From Vicugna pacos (lineage: Eukaryota > Chordata > Mammalia > Artiodactyla > Camelidae): a stretch of DNA of 64,000 bases. Made by a program: the position numbers and the translations under genes. Every line of letters begins with the position of its first letter. The first letter of the stretch is position 1. Positions 1-11,975 of the stretch are shown here, in pieces. The notes beneath the pieces are model-generated. The model saw only the letters and a list, made by a program, of their open reading frames with translations, did no database searches and was not told where the DNA came from. The stretch is taken from positions 31,507,097-31,571,096 of the forward strand of contig NC_133021.1 in NCBI RefSeq assembly GCF_048564905.1, written 5' to 3'.

Positions 1-60
1 CAGATTTCTTCTGTGTTGCTCTTTTTGCACATTAAAAAGCCTGTGTCTTTTTTAAAAGTC

Positions 61-292
61 TTTTTGTTGAAGTATAGTCGGTTTACAATGTTGTGTTAAT
101 TTCTGGTGTACAGCATAGTGATTCAGTTATATGTGTGTGTGTGTGTGTTTATGTATGTAGGTATGTATGTCTGTGTATATATATATACGTATATATATAC
201 GTATATATATATACGTATATATATATATATATTCCTTTTCATAGTCTTTTTCATTATAAGCGCTTACAAGTTATTGAGTAGAGTCCCCTGTT
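61..292 (-). mobile_element. L1 3' end, with embedded microsatellite
   Basis: The complement of tttacaatgttgtgttaatt matches the extreme 3' end of the L1s here. It is split by a (GT)n/(ATGT)n/(AT)nACGT tract. In a KIN intron. Confidence 0.7.
130..232. repeat. GT / GTAT / TATACG microsatellite
   Basis: (GT)n passes into GTAT repeats and then three (AT)nACGT(AT)n palindromes. Confidence 0.85.
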
Positions 293-349
293 AGAAAGCC
301 CACGTCTTTGCACCGTTTTTGTGAACAGCATGATTCTTCTTCCCGTCAG

Positions 350-479
350 CTCTTTGGGACCAAGTGCCCTGAAGACAATAGGAAATGCAGCATCAGTGAA
401 GCGAAAGGAGTCTTCCCAGAGCTCAGCTCAGTCAAAGGAGAAGAAGAAGAAGAAATCAGCGCTGGACGAGATCATGGAG
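350..479 (+). CDS. KIN: KIN exon: basic NLS-like region
   Basis: 130 bp. The acceptor follows a pyrimidine tract ending in cccgtcag and the donor is gtacac. The first base completes a codon split with the upstream exon; the next 43 codons read SLGPSALKTIG through SALDEIME. It contains VKRKESSQSS and KEKKKKK, a serine/lysine-rich linker that precedes the C-terminal folded domain. Confidence 0.96.
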
Positions 480-3400
480 GTACACTTCATGAACCGCCCC
501 TCAGCCCCAGCTGGTAGGGGAATGACGCGCTTCAAGCCAAGGGAAGTTGGTTTCACCACTTGTGAGATGAATGTGTTCGTGCTAGATTAGGGGGAGAGCC
601 TGGGTGCTTCCATCTGAATAGGGGTGGAACCTCCCTAAATAGGGTTATTTTCTTGCCTCAAGCGCTGCCTTCGAAGCTCTCTGTGACGTTATGGTCGGTA
701 GAGTTCATTTAGGGGGACTGCGGTGGGAACTGAAGCCAGAAATGAAAACTCTATTGCCCTCCAGTGGCTCCATGAAGTTGGCTTCCTCCTTGGAACTCCC
801 ACCAGCCTGGGCTCTCCGAGTGCCTCTGACTTCCACTTACCGCCTCCCAGCCGGGGAGGGAAAGCTCCGACACGTTTTTATTTGGTTTAACCCACTGGCC
901 AAGTTTGTATAATGAGTCATTAAAAACCTAGGGCGACCCTTTGGCTCTAAATTCACCTGAAATTCTAGAGTAGCTCTGTGGAAGGTTCTTAATATATTCT
1001 TAAGTACACCTCCCTCCCTTCGAACACTGAGCCTTCCTGCATCAAAACGTTTATGAAATAGGTAGACGAGGTGAAGAGAAAGGATAAATGGATGCCCTGT
1101 GCTGTCATTCCCTCTAGTCTCCTCATCCCGTCTCTTCATCTGTGAAGGGACAGGAGGTGACTGTTCGGTCTTCCCTGTCACAGTCCTAACAGGTGCAGGG
1201 CGGTCAGAAAAGCTTCAAGCATAACGATGTGTGTACTAAACTGTGGGAAGTGGTCACCCCAGCACTCAGTGATCACTGAGCTGCCTTCCGTGCTGGGCGT
1301 CGTGCTAGGTCCCGCGTCTGTAGAGTAGGGAGGAAAACACTGTCCCTGCGTGTCACGGAGATTTTAGTCTAGCGAGGGGGACATTCCGAGATCAAGTGGA
1401 CCAGTGGCTGAGTAATTACAAAATGCTAAGTGCTAAGGAGCTGGGTCTGAGGGCAGGGAGTGGGGAGATCGCTTGTGAGAAGGTGCCAGGGCGGAGGAGA
1501 GCTCTAGTTCAGGCCTCCCGAGGAGAGGCCCCCGGGGCCCGAGCACGGTGAGCACCAGAGAGGCGGCGCTGGGAGCTGGGGAGAGAATTAGGGGCAGCGC
1601 CACAGGGTCTTGTAGGCAGTTCTGATGTAACTCGAAGTAAATGGAAATCCAGGTCTACCTGCTCGGAATGTAATACATGCCAGATGTGGAAGATTCCTTG
1701 TTCACATTGGGAAGTTGGAGGAATTAAAGTGAGGTTTTGAATCAGCCAGAGAATTTCCTTGTCCAGTCCCTCTGAAAGTTGGCACTTCAGGCTAGCTTTA
1801 AGCAGTCGAGGAAGACAGAGGCGTGAGATACGACCAGACCGGCCATCAGCACGTTTCCCTTTTGGTCGCCCTTTTATTTTCATCTCTCTTGGCTGTGTTT
1901 TTATTCCCCTCCACTCACAGGCTCTATTACCCTTATCAAATAGGGAAGCTCCTCTTTGCAATCAAACTGCAGGCCCAGTTTGTGTGCTCAGTTGGTCCAG
2001 AAGAGTTAAGTTTTTACCCCCCGAGAGCGCTGCCTGTTTTCCAGCTCATGACAGCCGCAGCGGGGCGAGCAGGGCTCGGGCTGGTGACGCTGGCAGGTGG
2101 CCTTGCGGCAGTGACCAGAGGCGGGCTGACTGCACTTACTTTCCTGGCCGGTTGACTTGCCTTTCGCATGTTTTCTTAAATCCAAGTTCCTTTTTTTCCA
2201 ATCAAAAACTAGTTGCAAAAGATGTTGGCTTATGTTTATCAGCACTTGCAAACTGTGTCGATCTTCTGCGAGGTGTGTTTTACGGTGTTCTTTTGCTGAG
2301 TAGAATGTTATTTGAAATAAATTTAGGATTTTAAAGAGGTAGCTTTATGAACGTCTTACGTATTCCCCAGATTGAAGAGGAGAAGAAGAGAACTGCCCGA
2401 ACAGACCACTGGCTCCAGCCCGTACGTATTCCAGCGAGGCTGCTTAGGTTCTAAATGTGCTTTTAAGTGAATGATTTAAATAGCATTTGGTATAAATGAC
2501 TGAATTTCTTAAATATGTGTAAATTCTACAGATAGTTTGATAACTTTAATGCCTCTATAAGTATTGGTTGTACCCGTATTGGAGGGTTACATCAATTTCA
2601 TAGACCGGTAACGTTCCTTGAGTTTAATGCCGAATTTGCTCGTGGATACCTTGAATTTAAGCCTGGAATTATTTTCAGTAAGAATACCTAGTCAGGTACT
2701 TTGTTGAAAAAAAAGGTTTTAATTATCCAAATTCAAGGAAAGCTTTGTATTTTATTGATTGTTTATTATTGCTTATTTTTAAAAATTTTTTTCTTAATCT
2801 AATTTTCTAAACTTTAAAAAAAATTTATCAAATGAAAGATTCTTTAAATTCTACAGTGCTTTCCAATTTTCAAAAGTTTCACACACATAACTCCAGGTAA
2901 TCTCATAATAACTCTTCTTTCCCCCAAACTCTTTATTGCCCCTCCCTGTCCCCCCTCCCCACTGGTAACTGCTGGTTTGTTCCCTGTATCTGTGAATCTG
3001 CTTCTGTTTTGTTTTATTCACTAGTTTGTTGTATTTTTTAGATTCCACATCTAAGTGATGTCATGTAGTATTTGTCTTTCTCTGCCTGATTTATTTCACT
3101 TCATTGCTTATTCTTGTAAGATAACAACTTCATAATAATTTTTAAACATTTATTAAATACTTTTAAAAGTGACTATTCATTGCTGCCCTGTTTTGAACTT
3201 ACGGAAGTGTGAAGTTTTCAGAAAGCCTGCAGGGCATCTTAGTTATTCTTACAGAAGCTGGTTGGTCACAGGGCTGCTCTTAGACACGTTATTCTGCTGC
3301 TAGACATCCTCCCCTGCAAAGTCCTTGCTAGATGTTTGCTGACGTAATTTTTACCCTGGTTTATTGAAGTCCGTCTAGTACCTCTGTTGTACCTGCTTAG

Positions 3401-6400
3401 TGTAGCAAGTGCAGGATCCTTGTGGTGACTATGACATTGTCAGGTGATTTAATTGTCATCGTCCACCATTCGACAGCTAATCCACATCAGGAAAATATCA
3501 GCAGAGAAGCAAACTCAGAATGCACTCATATACAGTCAGCTCAGGTCTCTCTTCCATTTGAGAACGAGATGCTCAGAAGAACTGTACTGTCAGCAGGAGC
3601 TCATCTGGAGGTATCCTGCCTGTGTCAGAAATTCAAAGCAACATCAGGAGAAAAAACATTGCGGGAAGTGTCAGCCTTTATTAGCTCAGAGCCTCCATTT
3701 TCTTGCAATTCCCAGCAAGGCTCTTGCCTTCTGAGTGTTCATCAGTGGTGAACACCAACCTAGAGTATCCTTGACGCTTGTCACTCCTTGAATGGAGAGA
3801 AAGAAGGACGCTATCTCTGAAAGCCCTGGATTAATAAAGTTGAGACTGGAGGATAAAAGTTTCCTAGATTTCAGGAAACCTGTGTGGAAATCAGCCACAA
3901 CATATGAATTTTTTCCCCTTGGTAACCATGTTGAATAAAAACAGAAAGAAGGAATGGGAGATGACTGAGGAAATGTTTTGTCATTGTTGGGAAGGCTCAC
4001 GACTCCAAAATGTCTTATTTAGCAAAGCAGTGAACGTTTTAGTATGATTTTTGGTGAAAATGGTTTAAAATGAAGGATTAAAAGGGGAAAGATAATTTAT
4101 GTCTTTCCTTCCATCTTTATTTTTTCTTATTTCCTAGGAAATTGTAGTGAAAATTATAACCAAAAAACTTGGAGAAAAGTATCATAAGAAAAAGGGCATT
4201 GTGAAGGTAAGGGCATGAAGTCACGGATGGAACTGGGGAAGGAGCTGGTGGGTGGCTAAGGAACGCCGTTTTGATAGTCCTTAAAAATCAAGTCCCAGTG
4301 GCAGAAACAGTGTGTCTGAAGTTCTTGAGGATTCCATAAAAGGAAGGCCGAATTCACAATTGTCAGAGAAATATTTCGTTTCTAGCCAGAGTTTATACTT
4401 GGCCTTGGTCTGCTTTCTTACTGGAGCAAATAGTGTATCTAAAAGCCAGTGCCGCCTCCTAGAACACTCAGCGTGCACGCCTTGCTAGCCAGTGAGGTGC
4501 GTTCTCTTTGTTAATGATGGACAGTGTAAGTATGCCCCCGCTTCCAAGGAGGACTTCCTTATGTTTTGCCCAAAAGACTGTCATTAGACCACTTGAGGGT
4601 TTTAAAATTTAAAAATCGACACTCTGCTCCTTTCCTTTCTTTTGCTTTTCCTAAGGATGGTTTCACGCTAGCACCCAGCCTCATGCGTGTGTAAATTGCC
4701 CTTCTGCTGGACTTGAAATGAGGCAGAGCTGTCCCTCTCATTGTATTTCTTTAAGTCTTTTTTCTGAGATCACCAGTCTTTTCTCCCCAGATGAAAACCC
4801 TAGCTTTGAATTGAGTTCTTCAAGAACCACAGACTGAGCGCTCATCCACGGCCTGTAGGAAGGGAACTTTGAGGAGTTGCTCTTAAATGAGTTGCTTTTA
4901 CCTTTTGGTTAGAATTGCATCTGTTTCTCATTTATTTATTTCTGCCCTTTGGGATTTGTGTTCGCATCTCTCTTCTATTATAAAAGTGTTGGTTTTATGT
5001 GATAGGAAGTAATTGACAGATACACAGCTGTTGTAAAGATGATTGACTCTGGAGACAAGCTGAAGCTCGACCAGACTCACTTAGAAACAGTCATTCCAGC
5101 ACCAGGTAAACCTTTCTGCAGACCTTCTAATGTGTGTCCCATCGAAATAAGTGATTCTGTTCTTAAAACCATAGCTATTGACATTGCTTGGTAGTTATAG
5201 ATACGAGGTATTTTTAGAAATATATCCTTGCCAGTATAACCAGTCCCTGTTTGACTTGGCAACGTGGTGGTTTAGCAGTCCTCTGAGAAAGCTGTTTTTG
5301 TGACATGAATAAATTTTCCCCTCCTAGAATCTTTGCTTTTTATTTCTTCCAGAAGCAAATCACAGACATATCTAGATAAAGTCCATCATATTAGGATTAC
5401 TATTAATACATTTGTTTAGCTACTTGAGATGGTAAAGTATAAAAACCAGCATTATTTTGCTCTTCCTTTTCCTTAATTGTCTGCCAGCTGGGCGCCTCCG
5501 CGCGCGGTGTGAGCGCTGCCGGGGTTGGGCGTCTGCCTCTGACCAGAGCTCTTGGTGTGCTGTCACTGCTGGCACAGTGATAATGTTAAGTCTCTAAAAC
5601 TTCTGTGTATCAGATCCTGTGTTCTTTCTCCCTAAAATAAAATTCACTTTATGGATTAGAAATTGTGGACTTTTTTCCAGCTATAATGAGGTGTCCTTGA
5701 CATACACTGCGTCTGTATAAAGTATGTTAATTTGATGTTTCAGCACGTGCATAATGCCATGAAAGCCGTCCCTGCAGTCCATTAGTGAAAGAATCCATCA
5801 CCCCCAAAATGTCCTCAGTTCCCTTTATGATCCTTCGCTCCCCACTCCGTTCCTTCCTCCACGTCCCGCAGGCAGCCACCAGTCTGCTTTCCGTCACCGT
5901 AGATTAGCTCCCATGTTTCTAGAATTTCTGTAAGTAAGTTGTACAGTGTGTCCTATGTTTGTCTGATTTCTTTCACTAAGCATATTATTTTGGATTCATC
6001 CACGTTGTCATGTGCATCTGTAATTCATCCCTTTTTATTCCTGAGTGTTTTCACTCTGTGGACGCACCACAGTGTCCTTACCCAGTCATCTGCCGGTGGA
6101 CATTGGGGTTGTGTGACAGCTTCTGGCTGTTACAAATGAAGATGCTAAGAATATTCACGTCCAGGTCTTTGTATGGATAGATGGTTTCTATTGGGACAAT
6201 TCTTAGAAATAGAATGACTCAATCAGATGGTAAGCGTGATGTTTACATTTTTATGAAACTGCTAGCCATCTCAGGATTTTACAAAGAGAGAAATGAAAGT
6301 AAGCTGAAGTTGTTCTGATTATGTCTGGGCTCTGGGACACAGCCTCCAAGAACCGTCCGCACCTTGCAGTCTGCGATTTAAACATCCCTTTGACAAGCGG

Positions 6401-9400
6401 GAAAAATGAGTCTCGTACTGCCATAGTAATCAAAGTAACTACAAGCTATACTTCAGAATCTTACAAATATTAAATGAGTAAGAACTTCTTGAGGTGGGGT
6501 GGGGATAGAGCTCAGTGTAGAGCGCATGCTTAGCCTGCGTGAGGTCCTGGGTTCCATCCCCGGTACCTCCATTAAAAAAATAAATAAACCTAATTACTGC
6601 CCCACTCAAAAAAAATTGAAAAAGAGGAACTTCTAAGAGAAGGGTTTTATTTTCCATTATGTTGATTCAGTGTAACTGCATTTGACTGTAAGAAAGTAGA
6701 CGAAACTGGACATTTTCTTTGTATTAAGTGTTAACTGTTTTCTGTTGTAGGGAAAAGAATTCTTGTTTTAAATGGAGGCTACAGAGGCAATGAAGGCACC
6801 CTAGAATCCATCAATGAGAAGACGTTTTCAGCTACTATAGTCATTGAAACTGTAAGTGTATTTACACAAAGACAGAAATGTCAGAGTGCTTTTGAAATGT
6901 GCCATGTGTTTTTCTCACTGGATTGGTGTTTTATTTTAGAGTTTGGGTGTTCTGTTTGCCCTCCCTCCTACTTGGAAGTCTATAAGCTTATTTTCTCTAA
7001 TAACTGTCATTGCTAGAGCAATTTATTTTCTGATTACGAGAGAAATGCCATACATTGTCTTAATCTGTTCAGGCTATGGTAACAAAACACCATAGGATGG
7101 CAGGGAGCTTGTAAACAGCAGAACTTTATCCCTCACATTCCTGGAGCTTAAGTCCAAGATCAAGCACAGGCGGATTTGGTGTCTATGCAGGTCCTGGTTC
7201 CTGGTTCAGGGGTCCCCATGTGGTGGAAGGGGCAAAGGAACACTCTGGGCTCCCCATTAAGGGCACTAATCCCCTTCCTGAGGGCCCTGCCTCATGACCT
7301 CGTCACCTCTCCAAGGCCCCACCCTGATGCCATCACTTTGTGGATACATTGGATGAATTTGGGGAGGGACTCAAGCATTCAGCCTGTAGCAATGCTCTTG
7401 TATAAAAAAGCTGAAAACTACAGTTTAAATAATCTTTTAATTAATCCGTAATCCCCTAGGCAAACGATAACCTCCATTCACATTTTGGTCTGTTTTTTTC
7501 CCCAGCCTTTCTGTTTCATAAAAGTGTACATAATAGGGATAATTTCACTTCCCAGTTCTCCCCTCACATCTAACGTGGAGCTCAGTCTGCCGTAGTGTGA
7601 TCAGCGGGGAAAGTATGGTCATAGCTGATCGGGGAGAAGCCACAGAGGTCAGCAGTTTTTTTAATGTCCTTCTTTCATAAAGGATGTAAGGTAGGAGAGA
7701 TTAATGAAGTAGTTAATTTAAAGAGCTCTAATGATTAGGTAAAATTGCTTACTGATCTAGAGCTGACAGCTCACTGACAGGTCTGCGCGTGAGGGCGCGT
7801 GAGGCCTAAGCTGTCTTCAGAAGGAGGGTCTGAAACACACGTCTCCTAACTGCCTGATTCTTTTCAGACCCCTGAACTACTGCACTGTGTGTCTGTCTCT
7901 CTAGACGCGGGGTTTTTCCCTCCGCTACAGTAAGTTTTGGTATTTGGGGGAACAGGAGACTTCCTGAAGAGCTGATGAAAGCTGTGGGCTCTCTCCAAGA
8001 ACTCGCACATGAACTGCCCGCTTTGCCGTGTTCTCTTTAAGGAGCTCACAGGTCCCCAAGCCCTCAGAAGGGCTTTCTAGAAAAATCGTTTAGGTCCTTA
8101 TTTGAGAGAAATCCCATTTAAGTAAATAAAGCATTTTTTCCCGTCCCTGAAAATACTAACCTAATCACCAACTAACACAGACTCGGGGGGAAAAAAGAAA
8201 CAGGGAGTGCCACTTGTCACTGAGGAATTTATTAATCTGACTAAATGAACAACATTTTTTAAAATCAGTTTTTCTCTGATTTAATCAGCATTAGATCATG
8301 GAAGATTTCTATTTCCCTGGCAGCTTGAACCTTCTCCACTTTTTAATTTCATGATAATATCCAACTTAGATCCCGCTTCATGTTTTCCTCTAAGGGAAGC
8401 AGGATAGTCTAGGTTCCATCCATGCCTTTGCGTCACAGTCTGTGTGATTTCGGGCGCTGATTCTCCCCTGACCCCCCATAAACCCCCAGTCCCACCTTCT
8501 CCCTCGCGCTCTCACTGCCACAGTGCTGTGCTGACACAGAACCTCACAGGGGGTCTGCACGAAAGCCTTTCGGGTTGATTGCCGAGCAGCGTGGACTTTT
8601 GGGAGAGGAAACCCACGTGCTAATTTTTAAATTTTTTTTCTTTTTCTTTTTCTTTTGCAGCCTGCCTCCATTAAAAAAAAAAAAATCCGTGTTTGTGTAT
8701 ATCAGTCTGTCTCCTATGTCCCCATGTTTTCTCCAAGTCAATGTCCTGAAAAACATTAACCTTCAAGTGATTTTTTTCTATTTTTATCATTTCTGGCATC
8801 TTAAATTTTAGTATCAGTATTATAATACTTGAAATTTACACAATTATTAAGTAGATTTTTAAAGTAGCTCACAAATTGTTCAAAACCAACCTCAGCTGGG
8901 TAGGTATTTAACCCAAATGTCTGGCTCCCTTCTGAATCCTCTGCTTGGCATTCTTATCATAAAGGTGGAATTGACCTTCAGCCTTTAAACTTGATAATCA
9001 AAGAGTCAACCTGGGTCACACTTCATCTGGGAACTCGCTTCCTTTATATGTAATTGTCATTGTATATGAAAAGAAAGAGGCTTTTTAAAGTATTTTGTAA
9101 AGGAGGGTGTGAGTCTCAGTAAAAAAATGTTAAGATCTCAGTCCAGGGTTAGAGTCATCATCATCTTTTTACATTTCACAAGGGAGGGAACCAACTTTTC
9201 AAATTTTAGCCAAAAGCTTTGACATGAAGTGTTGAGAACCACTGTGCTCACGTCCACGTCCTGCTCCAGGTGTCGTTCTGAGCATTTGTGTGCTCACTCA
9301 CGTATGTGTCCCAGCAGGCCCGCCGGGTAGGCACTGTCAGTGTTCCCTGCTGGGATAACGGGGCACCGAGGACTTGAGCCACCTGCCGGGGGAGGGGTTT

Positions 9401-10451
9401 GAACCTGGGCAGTCTGGGTCCAGCGCCCATGTTCTTAGCCTCTGTGCTCCCAGGCTGTATCTGCTTTTATGACAGGCGTCTTCTTCCATTCATCCAGTAT
9501 TCCCCTTGCCCTTTTTGTTGGAAATGAAGGGGTAAAGAAAATATATTTCTGGGGGGAGTTTGTAGCTCAAGTGGTAGAGCACGTGCTCAGCATGCACAAG
9601 GTCCTGGGTTCAATCCCCAGTAGCTCCTCTAAAAATAACTAAGTGGATAAACCTAACTACCCCCTCAAGAAAAAAGACCAAAAAAATATAAAAATATATT
9701 TATATATATTTCAGGTTAGACTCATTTTCTGTAATAAGACCAGGCTGTCACAGCTAAACTAGACAAACACGTCTGAGGGCGAGGATCTGTATTGCTTAAA
9801 ACAATGGCCCTGAAGAAAAAGAAACCCCCAGTCGAGGACGGCACAAAGTTAACGTCTCGTCTTAAAGTCCATGTGGGCCTTCTCAGTGAGGGAAGGGTTC
9901 TTTCTAAGTGGTGGTGAGTCCAGGGTCCTTCCAACTGTGGCTCCACCACCTTGAACCAGCGCCTTTGACAGCGCCCATGTCCCTGTGCTTCGGGTGGGCC
10001 GCAGGGGGACAGAAGGGCCTGCAGGTGGCACCCAGCTCTTTGTTCCCTTCCGTGGACCAGAGCTCCATCCTACAGCCACTCCCACCGGGAGAGCCAGGAA
10101 GTTAGCTTTATCCAGGAAGCAGAGAAGCAGCTGACCAGCTAGCAGGTCTCTGCCCCCGGAAGCTAGAATTTCACACGTGTCACATGTCATTGAAGAAAAT
10201 ACGGCCGGTTCTTGATGAAGACAGCATAGAAGACTATTCAGATTCACAGACGTGTAGGACTGTTGTTAGCTGCTTTGAGGCGTTTCAGGGATGTGGAAAA
10301 GGCAAATTTGTATCCAAAAGTGTACGTCCTTTCTTGTCTTGTCAGTATGTGTGTGTTTTTTAACCTTTTCAATTATTTTAATTTGTAGGGACCTTTAAAA
10401 GGACGCAGAGTTGAAGGAATTCAATATGAAGACATTTCTAAACTTGCCTGA
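350..10451 (+). CDS. KIN: KIN (KIN17) 3' part, six coding exons
   Basis: Partial gene; the 5' exons, including the zinc finger, lie left of the window. KIN is a nuclear DNA/RNA-binding protein linked to replication, repair and RNA processing. Exons are 350-479, 2371-2421, 4138-4206, 5006-5105, 6751-6851 and 10389-10451, all with AG/GT borders, joining in frame into 170 codons plus one split codon. This matches the C-terminal 43 percent of the 393-residue human protein as I recall it. The first exon carries the lysine-rich nuclear-localisation-like stretch (KEKKKKKSALDEIME); the later exons form the C-terminal tandem SH3-like/KOW region ending in YEDISKLA. Substitutions relative to human are few and conservative. 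The gene is tail to tail with ITIH2, with 4.7 kb between the stops. Identity is very secure. Confidence 0.97.
480..2370. other. KIN intron
   Basis: Mostly unique sequence. About 1270-1480 resembles an old L2-type fragment (wording like 'ttttagtctagcgaggggga...'), not certain. No coding or RNA gene seen. Confidence 0.4.
2371..2421 (+). CDS. KIN: KIN exon (17 codons)
   Basis: 51 bp in phase 0, acceptor tattccccag, donor gtacgt. It reads IEEEKKRTARTDHWLQP; human has Y where this has H. This is the linker leading into the first KOW/SH3-like fold. It is too short to appear as an open frame of its own. Confidence 0.96.
2915..3125 (-). mobile_element. L1 3' region fragment
   Basis: Antisense copy of the L1 ORF2 end/3' UTR junction (gattccacatctaagtgatg, tctttctctgcctgatttat). 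In a KIN intron. Confidence 0.65.
4138..4206 (+). CDS. KIN: KIN exon (23 codons)
   Basis: 69 bp in phase 0, acceptor atttcctag, donor gtaagg. It reads EIVVKIITKKLGEKYHKKK then GIVK, the start of the C-terminal tandem SH3-like domain. Human has AIVK at the end. Confidence 0.96.
5006..5105 (+). CDS. KIN: KIN exon (KOW region)
   Basis: 100 bp, acceptor gtgatag, donor gtaaac. It reads EVIDRYTAVVKMIDSG, DKLKLDQTHLETVIPAP and the first base of the next Gly codon. It belongs to the SH3-like/KOW fold thought to bind RNA or protein. Confidence 0.96.
5668..6235 (-). mobile_element. Old L1 fragment (L1M-like)
   Basis: Antisense L1 3' ORF2/UTR: pieces such as cattattttggattcatcc and gtggacattggggttgtgtg are diverged versions of the common L1 text. 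In a KIN intron. Confidence 0.65.
6490..6626 (+). mobile_element. Camelid tRNA-Ala SINE
   Basis: A box (tagagctcagtgtagagc), B box (gggttccatccc) and A-rich tail. Target-site duplication gaacttct at 6482-6489 and 6627-6634. Confidence 0.9.
6751..6851 (+). CDS. KIN: KIN exon (second SH3-like fold)
   Basis: 101 bp, acceptor tctgttgtag, donor gtaagt. It completes a split Gly codon and reads KRILVLNGGYRGNEGTLES, then INEKTFSATIVIET. The GGYRGNEGTL turn is the typical KOW motif. Confidence 0.97.
7056..7395 (-). mobile_element. MLT1-like solo LTR (ERVL-MaLR)
   Basis: Antisense LTR text: ggctatggtaacaaaacacc, ggagcttaagtccaagatca, cctcatgacctcgtcacct. Old and diverged fossil in a KIN intron. Confidence 0.7.
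7396..9265. other. KIN intron, mostly unique
   Basis: No gene seen. Short poly(T)/poly(A) tracts at 8629-8690. Confidence 0.4.
9268..9447 (-). mobile_element. MIR SINE
   Basis: Antisense MIR core: ...ggggtttgaacctgggcagt ctgggtccagcgcccatg... Old. Confidence 0.6.
9551..9690 (+). mobile_element. Camelid tRNA-Ala SINE
   Basis: Full head (gtagctcaagtggtagagca, gggttcaatccccagtagct) with an A-rich tail; aatatattt-like duplications flank it. Confidence 0.9.
10389..10451 (+). CDS. KIN: KIN last coding exon and stop
   Basis: 63 bp, acceptor taatttgtag. It reads GPLKGRRVEGIQYEDISKLA and then TGA. The C-terminus is identical to the human one as I recall it. Confidence 0.97.
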   Translation, partial: GPLKGRRVEGIQYEDISKLA

Positions 10452-10474
10452 GTTTGAAAATTTGTTAACAACAC

Positions 10475-10710
10475 ATTAAAATCTTAAAGCATCAAATTGG
10501 TGTTTACCGAGGCATTACAAGGCTCTACTGTGTTAGGGTGTTTCTTTTGTATAAAATAGATGGATTTATTTAAATATTACTGTATAGTTGTTTAGCTAAA
10601 CTTATAGAAAAATCTATGTCTCAAGCAGTATCAAAATTCTGTAATTTTGCCCTTGTTGTTTTTGTTTCCTTTGTAATATTTCCTTGATGATTTTTTAAAT
10701 CTTCATTAAA
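10475..10710 (+). other. KIN: KIN 3' UTR with ATTAAA poly(A) signals
   Basis: ATTAAA occurs at 10475-10480, only 24 nt after the stop and probably too close, and again at 10705-10710, which would give a 3' UTR of about 270 nt. No AATAAA was seen in this stretch. Which signal is used cannot be settled from sequence. Confidence 0.5.
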
Positions 10711-10889
10711 AGAACATTATGGTAAAGTGTTCTTATATAAGATGATTAAGAATCCTACAGTTAGAGGAAATCCTTCATATACTCTGAACTTATATTTTCA
10801 TCAGTGGTAGTGAAGTTGAATGATAGTTTCCCCCACTGTCAGCATCCCACAAATTTGTTACATTTGATGAACCTTCATTAACATGTCAT

Positions 10890-11975
10890 TATCAGCCAAA
10901 GTCCACAGTTCACCTTAGAGTTCACTCTTGATGCTGTACATTCTGTGGGTTTGGACAAATTTATGATGAAATGTATTCACCGTTACACAAAGTAGTTTCA
11001 TCAGTCTGAATCCATCTACTCGCCCCCCACCCCGTCCCCGGCCTCTAGCAACCACGGGTCTTTTTCCTGTCTACGTGGTTGTGCCTCCTCAGGGATGTCT
11101 TACAGTCAGACTCACCGAGCGTGTTGCCTTTCCAGACTGGCTTAATTACATGCACTTATGTTTCCTCCACGTGTCCTCTCATGGCTTGACGGCTCATTTC
11201 TTTCAAGCGCTGAGTAACATCACAGTAGCTACGTATACCTGTTTATTTCTCCGTTCACCTCCTGAAGGACATCTTGGTTGCTTCCAGGCCTCATCAACTA
11301 TGAATAAAGCTGCCATAAACATCCATGTGCAGATTTGTGTCTAAACATGTTTGCAATGCATTTGGGTAAATGCCAAGGGGCATGATTGCTGGATTGAGTG
11401 GTAAGAGTGTCTTCCTTCCAAAGTGGCTGCACCATTTTGTATCCCCACCAGCAGTGAAGAAGAGTCCCTGTTGCTCCGCATCCTCACCAGCATTTGGTGG
11501 TGTCTTGATTTTGGCCGTTCTTGGAGGTACGCAGCAGTATCTCGTTTTAATTTGCAGTCTGCTGACACAGGCTGTTAGCATCTTTCCATATGTTTATTTG
11601 CCATCTGTGCACCTGCTTTGGGGAGGTGTCTATTCAGGTCTTTTGTCTATGTTTAAATTGGGTCATTCACTTCCTTACTGTTGAATTCTAAGAGTTCTTT
11701 GTGTATTTTGGATGACGGTCTTACATTAGATATGTCTTTTGTAAATATTTTCTCCCTGTCTGTGGCTTCTCAGTTTTTGGAAAGCTATTGTTTTTCACCA
11801 ACTTGGCTTGTGATTGTGTCAAGTTATTGGCATCAATGCCCTGGGAAACCAAATTCCTTGAGTTTTCCTCATTGGGAGTGCCACTGGACCCCATTCCCTC
11901 GTGTGCTTATTGTCCGTTTGTGGATTCTAACTGCCTGTCATTTTTTATTGATGTGTTTAAGTAAATCTGTTTAAC
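10890..11975 (-). mobile_element. Old L1 fragment (L1M-like), about 1.1 kb
   Basis: Antisense L1 3' region: gaataaagctgccataaaca, gcatgattgctggattgagt, ccccaccagcagtgaagaag. Begins just beyond the KIN 3' end. Confidence 0.7.

Noticed and set aside
1759-2334. 191-codon open frame in a KIN intron
   Set aside because: No recognisable domain, low-complexity composition, and lies wholly inside an intron.
8629-8690. Possible SINE tail (cctccattaaaaaaa)
   Set aside because: Only the last few bases match and no A or B box is present.
9551-9690. tRNA-Ala-like sequences here and at about sixteen other places
   Set aside because: They have A and B boxes but carry A-rich tails and target duplications, so they are SINEs, not tRNA genes.
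10475-10480. ATTAAA as the main KIN poly(A) signal
   Set aside because: Only 24 nt beyond the stop; kept as a possibility but the site at 10705 is more plausible.
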